Shown: in pieces, positions 7,562 through 14,472 of the stretch
How positions within the stretch are numbered: position 1 is the first letter of the stretch
Layout: each line of letters begins with the position of its first letter
The notes under the pieces: model-generated
The model's input: only the letters and a program-made list of their open reading frames with translations
What the model was told of the DNA's origin: nothing
The model's database searches: none
Assembly: GCA_002439755.1 (NCBI GenBank)
Contig: DJPH01000018.1
Span: 1-27,217 of the forward strand
DNA from: Prevotellaceae bacterium UBA6417
GTDB lineage: Bacteria; Bacteroidota; Bacteroidia; Bacteroidales; Bacteroidaceae
DNA length: 27,217 nucleotides
Reading direction: 5' to 3'
Made by a program: the position numbers and the translations under genes

Positions 7562-8272
7562 ATGAAAAAATTGGTTGCACTGACCGGCGCAGGCATGAGT
7601 GCGGAAAGCGGATTCAGCACGTTCAGGGATGCCGGAGGTTTGTGGGAGAAGTACCCGGTTGAACAGGTGGCTTCGCATGAAGGATGGTTGAGAGACCCTG
7701 TATTGGTCAACAACTTTTACAATGGTTTGCGCAAGCAGCTGCTGGCTGCACGTCCCAACCTCGGGCATGAGTTGCTGGCGGGCCTTGAAAAAGACTATGA
7801 GGTGACGGTCATCACCCAGAATATCGACAATCTTCACGAACGTGCAGGCAGCAGCCATGTCATCCATCTGCACGGGGAACTGATGAAGGTCACGTCAAGC
7901 CGTGATGTGGACAATCCCACTTGCATCGAAGAGCTGCGGCCCGACAATTGTGAAGTCAAGCCGGGTCGGAAGGCCAAGGACGGCAGCCTGTTGCGGCCGT
8001 TTATTGTGTTTTTCGGCGAGAGTGTGCCCATGATCGAACCTGCGGCCGAAGAGGTGGCAACGGCCGACCTGTTTGTTGTCATCGGCACTTCTCTGGTTGT
8101 CTATCCGGCAGCCGGGCTGTTGCACTATGTGCGTCCAGGGGTTCCTGTCTACGTGATCGACCCCAAGCCGGTGAATACGGGCGACATGCCTAATGTCACC
8201 TTCATTCACAAGACGGCTTCGGAAGGCATGAAGGAACTGGTCACCCTGCTCGGCCGTGGCCGGCAGTCGTGA
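7562..8272 (+). CDS. Sir2-family NAD-dependent protein deacylase
   Basis: A cytoplasmic sirtuin of 236 residues that would remove acyl groups from lysines using NAD. Visible motifs are GAGMSAESG (9-17), TFRDAGGLW (20-28), TQNIDNLHERAG (85-96), catalytic His104 in HLHGE, FFGESVP (150-156), GTSLVVYPA (175-183) and the closing YVIDPKP. The layout resembles CobB/SIRT5, but two details differ. Of the four zinc Cys only two isolated ones remain (121 and 130), so a zinc site is unlikely. In the position of the succinyl-lysine-binding Tyr-x-x-Arg pair, the Tyr is kept (Tyr53) but the Arg is Leu56. The stop is one base from the stop of the convergent DJ-1 gene. Confidence 0.93.
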   Translation: MKKLVALTGAGMSAESGFSTFRDAGGLWEKYPVEQVASHEGWLRDPVLVNNFYNGLRKQLLAARPNLGHELLAGLEKDYEVTVITQNIDNLHERAGSSHVIHLHGELMKVTSSRDVDNPTCIEELRPDNCEVKPGRKAKDGSLLRPFIVFFGESVPMIEPAAEEVATADLFVVIGTSLVVYPAAGLLHYVRPGVPVYVIDPKPVNTGDMPNVTFIHKTASEGMKELVTLLGRGRQS

Positions 8273-8273
8273 C

Positions 8274-8819
8274 TCACTCTATTTCCATGCCCGACTTTAC
8301 GGCGGCCACTTTGTCGCCTCCCTGCAAGGCATACAGCAGGGCGAGACCGAATTCCACCGAATGACCGGCTCCGATCGCGGTTATCAGGTTGCGGTCCTGC
8401 TCCACATTCTTGCCTGTATACACATAGCCCGTCATCTCGTCTTTGGTGCTGTGATGGCTTGTCAGCCTGTAGCCTTGAGCTATGCCGTAGCGTTTCAGTA
8501 TGGTGGGTGCGCCACAAATGGCCCCTACTATCCTGCCCGTCTCCATGTATTTCCTTACGGCTTCGCCCACCTCAAGCGTGTCAGCGAGGTTCTTGTAGCC
8601 AGGATATCCGCCCGGCAATATCAATGCATCGCCGTCGTCGATGTCTACTTCCTTCAATATGCGATCGGCCTTTACTTCTATGCCTTGCGAACTTGCCACC
8701 ATCAGGTTGTCGGTGATCGATATGCTTTCAATGTTCATGCCGGCTCTTCTGAATACGTCGATCGGAGCCAGGGCCTCAATGGTTTCGAAACCTTCGGCCA
8801 GGAGAATGTAAATCTTCAT
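8274..8819 (-). CDS. DJ-1/PfpI-family protein (YajL/DJ-1 type)
   Basis: A 181-residue member of the DJ-1 branch of the class I glutamine-amidotransferase-like fold, linked in relatives to oxidative-stress protection and disputed glyoxalase/deglycase activity. The reactive nucleophile elbow AICGAPT carries Cys102. The conserved acid is Glu15 in FETIEALAPID, and the DVFRRAG and GGYPG motifs of DJ-1 are present. The start overlaps the pdxB stop by 4 nt (ATGA), a sign of translational coupling. It converges on the sirtuin gene with a 1-nt gap and no terminator between. Confidence 0.92.
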   Translation of the reverse strand: MKIYILLAEGFETIEALAPIDVFRRAGMNIESISITDNLMVASSQGIEVKADRILKEVDIDDGDALILPGGYPGYKNLADTLEVGEAVRKYMETGRIVGAICGAPTILKRYGIAQGYRLTSHHSTKDEMTGYVYTGKNVEQDRNLITAIGAGHSVEFGLALLYALQGGDKVAAVKSGMEIE

Positions 8820-9886
8820 ATGCTTGTATTTATAGGTTTATCTTCATATCTGTTGCTGCCTTCCTGCTGCCACACTTCCCGGCGCAGGCGGTAATTGCCC
8901 CTGAGCTGTTCAAAATCCCGGGGCGAGGCCTTAAGCATGTTGCTGTCGTCAAGGGGATTGTAGAGCTGCAGTTCGCGCTCTTCTTCATCATCTGCTGGCC
9001 GGAGTCCGGCGGGCAATGCTGGTGGTTGGATGGTAAAGTCGGGCTTTATTCCGAAATAGCTGCACACGGCTTCAAGGGCCATCCTCGTGGCATTGGCTTT
9101 GCCGTCTGCACTGTATCCGGCAATGTGGGGCGTTGCTATGAAGGCTTTTTCGAGTAATGGCAGTGAGATGTCGGGCTCATTTTCCCATGTATCTATCACG
9201 GCAGCTCCCACTATTACGCGGTTGAGGGCTTCGAGCCATGCTGCATTGTCGACCACACCCCCACGGGCGGCATTGATGATGATGGGATGACGGCGCAACC
9301 GACGAAAGAAGTTTTCATCGGCCAGATGGCACGTAGGATATTCTCCTCCCGTGGTGAGCGGAGTGTGGAATGTGATGACATCGCAGCATTTCTCTATTTC
9401 TTCGAGCGGAACAAAGGCTCCTCCTTCCTGCCGTTGCCGCGGAGGGTCGTTGAGCAGGATGCGGCCTGCCATCTTTCCCACGGCTTGTTGCACGGCCTTT
9501 CCCACATGACCCACACCCACAATGCCAAGGGTCGACGCGGCAGGATTGTACAGCCCGACTCTTTTCAGCACTATAAGGCTGTTCCTTATATATTGGGCCA
9601 CCGATGTGGCATTGCAACCGGGACAATTGGTCCAATATATACGGTGCGACTCGAGATAGTCCACATCGAGATGCTCATAGCCTATGGTGGCCGTCACCAC
9701 ACATTTCACCCTGCTGCCGCCGAGCAGGGCTTCGTTGCAACGGGTGCGCGTCCTGACTATCAGCGCATCGGCATCGCGCACATCACGGGGAGCTATCTCT
9801 GCTCCCGGCAAATAGCTCACCTCGTCGAACAGGCTTGCGGCCGCTTCCCTGATATAGGGAATCTTGTCGTCTATAACCACCTTCAT
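8816..9886 (-). CDS. pdxB: 4-phosphoerythronate dehydrogenase PdxB
   Basis: Second step of the DXP-independent-branch pathway to pyridoxal phosphate: NAD-dependent oxidation of 4-phospho-D-erythronate. The 356-residue product has the D-2-hydroxyacid dehydrogenase layout: early VRTRTR and TATIGYEHLD, Rossmann loop GIVGVGHVG (121-129), and the catalytic set Arg208 (NAARGG), Glu237 (WENEP) and His254 (TPHIAGYSADGK). The HIAGYSADGKA string and the C-terminal dimerisation portion are typical of PdxB within this superfamily. I start at 9886 because the 25 upstream codons overlap the promoter and do not match the family. It overlaps the DJ-1 gene by 4 nt. Confidence 0.95.
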   Translation of the reverse strand: MKVVIDDKIPYIREAAASLFDEVSYLPGAEIAPRDVRDADALIVRTRTRCNEALLGGSRVKCVVTATIGYEHLDVDYLESHRIYWTNCPGCNATSVAQYIRNSLIVLKRVGLYNPAASTLGIVGVGHVGKAVQQAVGKMAGRILLNDPPRQRQEGGAFVPLEEIEKCCDVITFHTPLTTGGEYPTCHLADENFFRRLRRHPIIINAARGGVVDNAAWLEALNRVIVGAAVIDTWENEPDISLPLLEKAFIATPHIAGYSADGKANATRMALEAVCSYFGIKPDFTIQPPALPAGLRPADDEEERELQLYNPLDDSNMLKASPRDFEQLRGNYRLRREVWQQEGSNRYEDKPINTSI

Positions 9887-9891
9887 GTTTG

Positions 9892-9899
9892 CAAAGGTA
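9892..9899 (-). promoter_or_regulatory. -7 promoter box of pdxB
   Basis: TACCTTTG on the minus strand, 5 nt upstream of the pdxB ATG, giving a very short leader or a leaderless transcript. No clear -33 TTTG. Confidence 0.4.
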
Positions 9900-9940
9900 A
9901 TGTTTTTATCGAAAAAGAGATGCGTTACAGGAAAAAACCT

Positions 9941-9948
9941 TATATTTG
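9941..9948 (+). promoter_or_regulatory. -7 promoter box of DUF4254 gene
   Basis: TATATTTG fits TAnnTTTG, with about 22 nt of leader before the ATG at 9978. An AGGA-like ribosome-binding site (GTAGGAC) sits 5-11 nt before the ATG. Confidence 0.5.
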
Positions 9949-9977
9949 CAGATATAACCAATCATATGTAGGACATT

Positions 9978-10583
9978 ATGGAATTTACGAAATTATGCCA
10001 GCCCATATTCGGCAGGGCCATCGACGACTATCACGTCAAAGACAATGTGGACACCCCCATTGCCAACCCCTACGAACAGGGCACCATAGAGCACGACCTG
10101 TATCTGAAGGCCTGGATAGACACGGTGCAATGGCACTTCGAAGACCTTATCCGTGACCCCAACATCGCTCCCGCCGAAGCCCTCGTACTGAAACGGCGCA
10201 TCGACAAGAGCAACCAGGACCGCACAGACCTCGTGGAACGCATCGACAGCTATTTCCTCAACAAATACAAGGATACACACATTCTGCCCTCGGCCACCAT
10301 CAATACCGAAAGTCCGGCCTGGGCCATCGACCGTCTCTGCATCCTTGACCTGAAAATCTATCACATGAAGGAACAGGCCGAACGCAGCGATGCCTCTGAA
10401 GAACATCGCGAACGTTGCCGCAGGAAACTGGCCGTATTGCTGGAACAGCAAAAGGATCTTTCCGAGGCCATCGACACGCTGCTCGATGACATTGCTGCCG
10501 GACGCAAGTACATGAAGGTCTACAAACAGATGAAAATGTACAACGACAAAGACACCAACCCTGTGCTCTACAAACAAAAGTGA
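9978..10583 (+). CDS. DUF4254 family protein
   Basis: A 201-residue soluble, mainly helical protein with no signal peptide or membrane segment. It resembles the Bacteroidetes family DUF4254: an N-terminal segment with a QW-HFEDLIRD helix, a central RIDKSNQDRTDLVERID helix, SPAWAIDRLCILDLKIYHM, and a charged C-terminal coiled-coil-like part (about 130-185). The function of the family is not known to me; relatives often sit near lipopolysaccharide glycosyltransferase genes, but no such gene is adjacent here. It has its own promoter and terminator, so it appears to be a single-gene unit. Confidence 0.75.
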   Translation: MEFTKLCQPIFGRAIDDYHVKDNVDTPIANPYEQGTIEHDLYLKAWIDTVQWHFEDLIRDPNIAPAEALVLKRRIDKSNQDRTDLVERIDSYFLNKYKDTHILPSATINTESPAWAIDRLCILDLKIYHMKEQAERSDASEEHRERCRRKLAVLLEQQKDLSEAIDTLLDDIAAGRKYMKVYKQMKMYNDKDTNPVLYKQK

Positions 10584-10603
10584 TCATACCTCTCAACAGA
10601 CGG

Positions 10604-10630
10604 GGCAGCCTACTTGGGCTGCCTTTTTTT
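10604..10630 (+). terminator. Rho-independent terminator after DUF4254 gene
   Basis: GGCAGCC (10604-10610), a 6-nt loop, GGCTGCC (10617-10623), then seven T. It lies 20 nt after the stop codon. Confidence 0.9.
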
Positions 10631-10730
10631 GTAGATGCAAGCCCCTAAGAAAAGCTCTTACTTTTTCTAAGTAAATTACTTAATCACATTATAACTAACA
10701 CCTTACACCTCAACATTGCGGCTTGCAACC

Positions 10731-10771
10731 TGCAAAATGGCACATTGTCGTTAAAATTATTCCATTTTGCA
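10731..10771. repeat. 10-bp inverted repeat upstream of HU-like promoter
   Basis: TGCAAAATGG (10731-10740) and its exact complement CCATTTTGCA (10762-10771) are separated by 21 bp. The right arm ends 1 bp before the -33 box of the HU-like gene. The arm centres are 31 bp apart (about three helical turns), as for an operator bound by a dimer on one DNA face. No binding protein is known. Confidence 0.6.
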
Positions 10772-10772
10772 T

Positions 10773-10803
10773 TTTGTTATATCAAATATTTTATTTACAT
10801 TTG
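10773..10803 (+). promoter_or_regulatory. Consensus promoter of HU-like gene
   Basis: TTTG (10773-10776), 19 bp, TACATTTG (10796-10803): a full match to the Bacteroidetes consensus. The predicted start near 10810 rules out the ATG at 10767 as the translation start and points to 10833. Confidence 0.7.
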
Positions 10804-10832
10804 CAGTGTTTTTCGGAATATTTAATATTACT

Positions 10833-11246
10833 ATGTTAAATTGTAGTTTATGCTTGTTGCACTACAAGCTGGTTAAAAAGACGAATCGTCTTAAGGAGAA
10901 TGAAGTAAAGTTTTACCCACAACCGGTAAAACTGGGTGTTAAGGGAACCAAAGACCTAACAAAGGAAATTGCAGGTCGTTGCTCCCTGACAAGGGGTGAT
11001 GTGCTTAACGTGCTGAGCAACCTTAGTGAAGTGATTAATAAGTGGCTCGTGGCAGGCTACCATGTCAAGCTCGACAATCTGGGTACCCTGCGTCTGACTT
11101 TCAGAAGTGAAGGCAGCGCAACGGCAGAGGAGTGCGATGCAAGCCTCGTCAAATACGTAAGAGTAAGGCTGCTTGGCGACATGGATCTGCGCGAAGAGCT
11201 GCAGAAAAACGTCACATTCGAGAAAGTATCGAAGATCAAGGTTTGA
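10833..11246 (+). CDS. HU/IHF-like DNA-binding protein (Bacteroidetes type)
   Basis: A small (137 residues) basic protein of the HU-like fold found in many paralogues in Bacteroidetes. Typical features are KFYPQPVKLG near the N-terminus, DLTKEIAGRCSLTRGDVLNVLSNLSEVINKWLVAGYHVKLDNLGTLRLTF in the core (quoted in parts: SLTRGDVLNVLSNL helix, GYHVKLDNLGTLRL strand), and a C-terminal VRVRLLG strand. It would bind and bend DNA or act as a nucleoid protein. The start at 10833 is preferred because the promoter lies between it and the next upstream ATG; TTG codons at 10854/10857 would give a start closer to the usual family N-terminus. A strong terminator follows, and beyond it the 22-bp dyad array. 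Confidence 0.82.
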   Translation: MLNCSLCLLHYKLVKKTNRLKENEVKFYPQPVKLGVKGTKDLTKEIAGRCSLTRGDVLNVLSNLSEVINKWLVAGYHVKLDNLGTLRLTFRSEGSATAEECDASLVKYVRVRLLGDMDLREELQKNVTFEKVSKIKV

Positions 11247-11340
11247 TTTTAATGCCGAGTTTTTACAGGTTGAATTTAAAAACTTTTTGTAACGACATGC
11301 AGCCCAAGCCCATTTAGCTTGCGGAATTGTTGACCTTTAG

Positions 11341-11371
11341 CCGTCGCAGCTTTGGCTGCGGCGGTTTTTTT
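11341..11371 (+). terminator. Rho-independent terminator after HU-like gene
   Basis: CCGTCGCAGC (11341-11350), loop TTTG, GCTGCGGCGG (11355-11364; one G:U), then seven T. Confidence 0.9.
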
Positions 11372-11390
11372 GTGCCTTGGCGTGCCTTAT

Positions 11391-11592
11391 GATCTGTACA
11401 TCTCAAGGATGCGATCCGTACAGTTTGTGCGTGCAATGTGTACAGGTTGCAGATAACGATGTGTATAGATTGCACGTGCGATGTTTATAGATCGCAGGCA
11501 CGATCTGTACAGACCTCATCCACAGGTATGTACACATCGTCACCCCTGATGTGTATAGATCGCACGCACAGGCTGTACACATCGCAAGCTGC
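11391..11592. repeat. Degenerate tandem array, nine 22-23 bp units with TGTACA-like cores
   Basis: Nine hexamers matching TGTAYA with at most one difference (TGTACA, CGTACA, TGTATA, TTTATA) begin at 11395, 11417, 11439, 11462, 11484, 11506, 11529, 11552 and 11574, so the spacing is always 22 or 23 bp. The approximate unit is GATSTGTAYAGATCGCACGCAC. TGTACA is a palindrome and some intervening stretches are also near-palindromic (GCACGTGC at 11472-11479, centred 11 bp from both neighbouring cores), so the array looks alike on both strands. It has no separate spacers or identical repeats, so it is not CRISPR. It is flanked by two plus-strand terminator hairpins. No gene is seen here; the two short ORFs across it follow from the repeat. 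Confidence 0.85.
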
Positions 11593-11613
11593 AACCTGCC
11601 GCAATTCCATGGG

Positions 11614-11650
11614 AAAGCGGGGAGAGACACCGGTCACTCCCCGCTTTTTT
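11614..11650 (+). terminator. Terminator hairpin after the 22-bp array
   Basis: A perfect 10-bp stem AAAGCGGGGA (11614-11623) / TCCCCGCTTT (11638-11647) with a 14-nt loop and six T on the plus strand. On the minus strand the U-run is only three, so it works better for plus-strand RNA, although it could also close the minus-strand operon ending at 11668. Confidence 0.8.
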
Positions 11651-11667
11651 CGTGCTTTGCTGCGTGA

Positions 11668-12561
11668 TTACTTGGAGTAGGATGCCTTGACAAACTTAGA
11701 AGAACGCAGGTATTCGGCACTTCTTCTGACACCTTCCATGATGTCGATGGTGCCGTCGGTGCCTTCGAGCTCTACTACGTAGTTCTGCAAGCCGCAGAGG
11801 CCGGCGTTATTGAAGATGGCTTCATAGTTGACCATGCCGCTGTAGCCCACCTCGTATTTGTCCTTGATGTGGAGCAGTTTGCAGCGGCCGGGGAACTTCT
11901 TGAACCACTCAACGGGCGACTGTTGTGCCATTACTGCCCAGTAAACATCCATTTGCCAGAACATGTTTTGCGGTTCAATGTGGTTGAGCATGTACTCGAT
12001 CCACACCTGGCCTTCCACTTTCTGGAACTCGTGGGAATGGGTGTGATATCCATACAAAAGGCCTGCTTCGTTGCAGAGCTTGCCTATTTCGTTGTGATAG
12101 TCACACCATGTCTGGCCTTCTTTCAAGGTTTTGGGCACATTGAAAGCCGGCGTAACGATATACTTGCACCCTGCAGCCTTGTGTGCTGCTATGGCCTGTT
12201 TCCACCACTTGAGAGCCTCGGTGAAGTCATGGTTCTTTACTTCCTCATCTGAAAGCCAGCGGGTGGTATGCGATGAAATCGGCTTGAGTCCGGCTGCTTC
12301 GCATTGGGCTTTATACTCTTCGGGAGCCAAACCATAGAACTTGCCATCGCCATAGTAGGCTGCCTCTACGGCAGTATAGCCCATGTCCTTGAGCTGTTTG
12401 AACACTGCGGCGTGGTTGTTGGCAAACTTCTGCGGGTCACCTATGAGGTCGCGGATGGAGTAGAGTTGCAGTGCCATCTCTTTCTTCGGGAGTTTTTTGG
12501 CGCAAACGGTGGTGCCGGCTGCCAGCAGGCACACGAGCAAAATCAATAAATTCTTCTTCAT
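11668..12561 (-). CDS. Secreted TIM-barrel sugar phosphate isomerase/epimerase-like protein
   Basis: A 297-residue member of the xylose isomerase-like TIM-barrel (AP endonuclease 2) superfamily, exported by a signal peptide (1-21, LLILLVCLLAAGTTVCA). Recognisable pieces are MALQLYSIRD (first strand), GYTAVEAAYYGDGKFYG, YHTHSHEFQ (metal-site His/Glu region), WQMDVYWAV and LLHIKDKYE, matching the strand-borne metal ligands of this superfamily. I start at 12561, where the signal peptide begins; the 25 codons upstream are unrelated. It follows the Tat-exported oxidoreductase after 130 nt. The pair suggests periplasmic sugar oxidation followed by isomerisation or lyase chemistry; the substrate is unknown. 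Confidence 0.85.
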   Translation of the reverse strand: MKKNLLILLVCLLAAGTTVCAKKLPKKEMALQLYSIRDLIGDPQKFANNHAAVFKQLKDMGYTAVEAAYYGDGKFYGLAPEEYKAQCEAAGLKPISSHTTRWLSDEEVKNHDFTEALKWWKQAIAAHKAAGCKYIVTPAFNVPKTLKEGQTWCDYHNEIGKLCNEAGLLYGYHTHSHEFQKVEGQVWIEYMLNHIEPQNMFWQMDVYWAVMAQQSPVEWFKKFPGRCKLLHIKDKYEVGYSGMVNYEAIFNNAGLCGLQNYVVELEGTDGTIDIMEGVRRSAEYLRSSKFVKASYSK

Positions 12562-12613
12562 GATGATATAATGTTTATGTTTAGTATAGTTCATCTCAGT
12601 GAATCGAAAGATA

Positions 12614-12668
12614 CAGGAGCATGAAAGCTCCTGCATCTCGACATGAAAAGACGTCGGATTGTGACGTT
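12614..12668 (-). other. Two small hairpins between oxidoreductase and isomerase genes
   Basis: CAGGAGC/GCTCCTG (12614-12620 with 12627-12633, 6-nt loop) and ACGTC/GACGT (about 12651-12655 with 12662-12666) followed on the minus strand by CTTTT. They lie downstream of the oxidoreductase stop and may attenuate or stabilise the operon mRNA. The support is structural only and weak. Confidence 0.3.
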
Positions 12669-12691
12669 TTGCTATGTATTACCTCCGCCTA

Positions 12692-14161
12692 TCAATAGGG
12701 CATATCGGGCAGTTTCCAGCCGTCGCGGTAGGTATGTTTAATCATTTCGTTGGCAAAGGTCTGTGCGTTGACAGGGTCGGTCCACGATTTGTGGAACGTG
12801 GGATGACCGTCCTTGATGCTGAAGCCGTCCTTGATGCATATCTTTATCTCGGCCTTGGGGTCGATGTTGGTAAAGCGCATGTTCTCGCCGTCCCAGTCGA
12901 GTATCTGGTTCAATGACTGCAGACGTACTGCCAGCACTCCCATGTCGACCATTTCGGTGAGGGGGCCCGATTCGCTGAAGCAGGAAAGAGCTTCGACGCG
13001 GTTTTCGGGACTTTCCTTGCAGGCACGTACCCAATCCATCTGATGTGACTCTTTTACTTCGCGCACTGCCTTGGGGGCGTTGGGTACACGTCCCGACAGC
13101 AGGAACGGATTGACACCGTAGCAGCCGCAGATGAGCGTGTCTTTCGTACCATAGAATATGGCACAGCCACCGCTGTCGTTCAGGTTACGTCCTATCTGAA
13201 GGTTGGAGGGACGCATGGGCATGATGCCGCCATCGTACCAGTAGACATCCACTTCGGGGAAGGCCACCTTGGGCATGTTGATGCGTGCAGGGAAGGTATA
13301 TTTCACGGCCTGAGCGTTGGGTGCGCAATCGGTGAGCAGCAAGGTGGAGTTGCCTTGCACATGTGTGGGCGAACCCAGCTTGAGGGCGGTGAATACGGGC
13401 TGCAGTATGTGGCAGGCCATGTCTCCCAGAGCTCCGGTGCCGAAGTCCCACCATCCGCGCCAGTTCCATGGGTGATAGATATGGTTAAACTCGCGGAACT
13501 TGGCCGGTCCTATGAACAGATCCCAGTCCAAGGTGTCAGGCACTGCATCCTTTGCATCGGGACGCGAGAGGCCCTGAGGCCATATGGGGCGGTCGGTAAA
13601 TGCCTCGACACGTGTCACGTCACCTATCTCACCGTTCCATATCCATTCGCACACCTTGCGTGTACCTTCGCCGGATGCTCCCTGGTTACCCATCTGGGTG
13701 GCCACCTTGTATTTCTTGGCCAGCTTCGTGAGCAGGCGGGCTTCATATACTGTATGTGTGAGGGGCTTTTCGCAATATACATGCTTGCCCATCGTGATGG
13801 CGTCGGCCGAGATGATGGCATGTGTGTGGTCGGCAGTTCCTACCATTACAGCATCGGCTTCCTTGCCCAGCTCATCATACATCTTGCGATAGTCTTTGTA
13901 ACGCTTGGCCTTGGGATATTTCTCGAACTGGCCTTTGGCATATTTCCAGTCAACATCGCACAAGCCGATGATGTTCTGGCTTTTCATGGCATCCAGGTCG
14001 GACGCACCGCGGCCACCGACTCCGATGCCCAGAATGTTCAATTTGTCACTTGGGGCCACATGCCCGTACTTCTTGCCCAGAATAGTGTTGGGCGCCACCA
14101 CCAGTCCGGCCATGGCTGCACCGCCGGCCTTCAGGAATGCTCTTCTCGATATGTCTGACAT
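12692..14161 (-). CDS. Tat-exported Gfo/Idh/MocA-family oxidoreductase
   Basis: A 489-residue NAD(P)-dependent sugar or glycoside oxidoreductase predicted to act outside the cytoplasm. The N-terminus MSDISRRAFLKAGGAAMAG carries the twin-arginine motif SRRAFLK and a hydrophobic core. The Rossmann domain begins with LGIGVGGRG (44-52), followed by LCDVD, and the family's YCEKPLTHT (EKP motif) lies around residues 128-136. The C-terminal half is the Gfo/Idh alpha/beta domain with HIYHPWNWRGWWDFGTGALGD-type sequence common in Bacteroidetes/Planctomycetes members (quoted pieces: NWRGWWDFGTGALGD). Tat export fits with bound cofactor being folded inside. It is the first gene of a two-gene minus-strand unit with a TIM-barrel isomerase. 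Confidence 0.92.
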   Translation of the reverse strand: MSDISRRAFLKAGGAAMAGLVVAPNTILGKKYGHVAPSDKLNILGIGVGGRGASDLDAMKSQNIIGLCDVDWKYAKGQFEKYPKAKRYKDYRKMYDELGKEADAVMVGTADHTHAIISADAITMGKHVYCEKPLTHTVYEARLLTKLAKKYKVATQMGNQGASGEGTRKVCEWIWNGEIGDVTRVEAFTDRPIWPQGLSRPDAKDAVPDTLDWDLFIGPAKFREFNHIYHPWNWRGWWDFGTGALGDMACHILQPVFTALKLGSPTHVQGNSTLLLTDCAPNAQAVKYTFPARINMPKVAFPEVDVYWYDGGIMPMRPSNLQIGRNLNDSGGCAIFYGTKDTLICGCYGVNPFLLSGRVPNAPKAVREVKESHQMDWVRACKESPENRVEALSCFSESGPLTEMVDMGVLAVRLQSLNQILDWDGENMRFTNIDPKAEIKICIKDGFSIKDGHPTFHKSWTDPVNAQTFANEMIKHTYRDGWKLPDMPY

Positions 14162-14247
14162 AATAGTAAGAGTTTAAAGCGTGATATGCTTGGTTTATTA
14201 TATATTATAATGTATCGTATCAGGTCTTTTCACCAAAGTTGACCTTG

Positions 14248-14255
14248 CAAAGATA
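14248..14255 (-). promoter_or_regulatory. -7 promoter box of oxidoreductase operon
   Basis: TATCTTTG on the minus strand fits TAnnTTTG; the predicted leader is about 80 nt. No clear -33 box. Confidence 0.45.
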
Positions 14256-14430
14256 AGGAAATAATACGCATTTGCCATCTTTTCCTTACATTTTTTGCTG
14301 CAAAAAATGCAGAAAATGCATTTTTCTCCTCGGGAATGCAACCACAGCCATTGCAGGCACCCGATGCAGACATGCCGGCACCACAAAAAAGAAAAAGCAG
14401 ACTGAAAGTTATTCTTTGGAAAAGATGTAT

Positions 14431-14438
14431 TAACTTTG
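14431..14438 (+). promoter_or_regulatory. -7 promoter box of BACON/NPCBM gene
   Basis: TAACTTTG fits TAnnTTTG and lies 34 nt before the ATG at 14473. The nearest TTTG (14415-14418) is only 12 bp upstream, too close for a normal -33 box. Confidence 0.5.
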
Positions 14439-14472
14439 TGACCATATTTTAGATACAACAAACCACTTACAC

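Larger units (their letters stand above)
14162..14472. other. Divergent intergenic region
   Basis: This 311-nt non-coding gap holds the leader and promoter of the oxidoreductase operon (minus) and the promoter of the BACON/NPCBM gene (plus), plus an inverted repeat, AAAAATGCA (14303-14311) / TGCATTTTT (14317-14325). An 87-codon minus ORF across it has no family signal and covers both promoters, so I do not call it. Confidence 0.6.

Noticed and set aside
10767..10832. Upstream in-frame ATG for the HU-like gene (hydrophobic 22-residue extension)
   Set aside because: A full-consensus promoter lies inside this stretch, so the transcript would begin after that ATG; the hydrophobic extension is unlike HU proteins.
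10584..10832. tRNA or other structured RNA gene
   Set aside because: Apart from the terminator, the inverted repeat and the promoter I see no cloverleaf or known RNA motif.
11391..11592. CRISPR array
   Set aside because: There are no identical repeats separated by unique spacers and no cas genes; the units are contiguous and degenerate.
11403..11680. Two ORFs of 75-80 codons on opposite strands across the 22-bp array
   Set aside because: Both have low-complexity, repeat-derived sequences (recurring Tyr-Thr-Ser and Cys-Thr), no family signal and no promoter box; they are by-products of a symmetric, stop-poor repeat.
14198..14461. 87-codon minus-strand ORF in the divergent intergenic gap
   Set aside because: It covers the promoters of both flanking genes, is rich in Cys and Phe without pattern, and matches no family.
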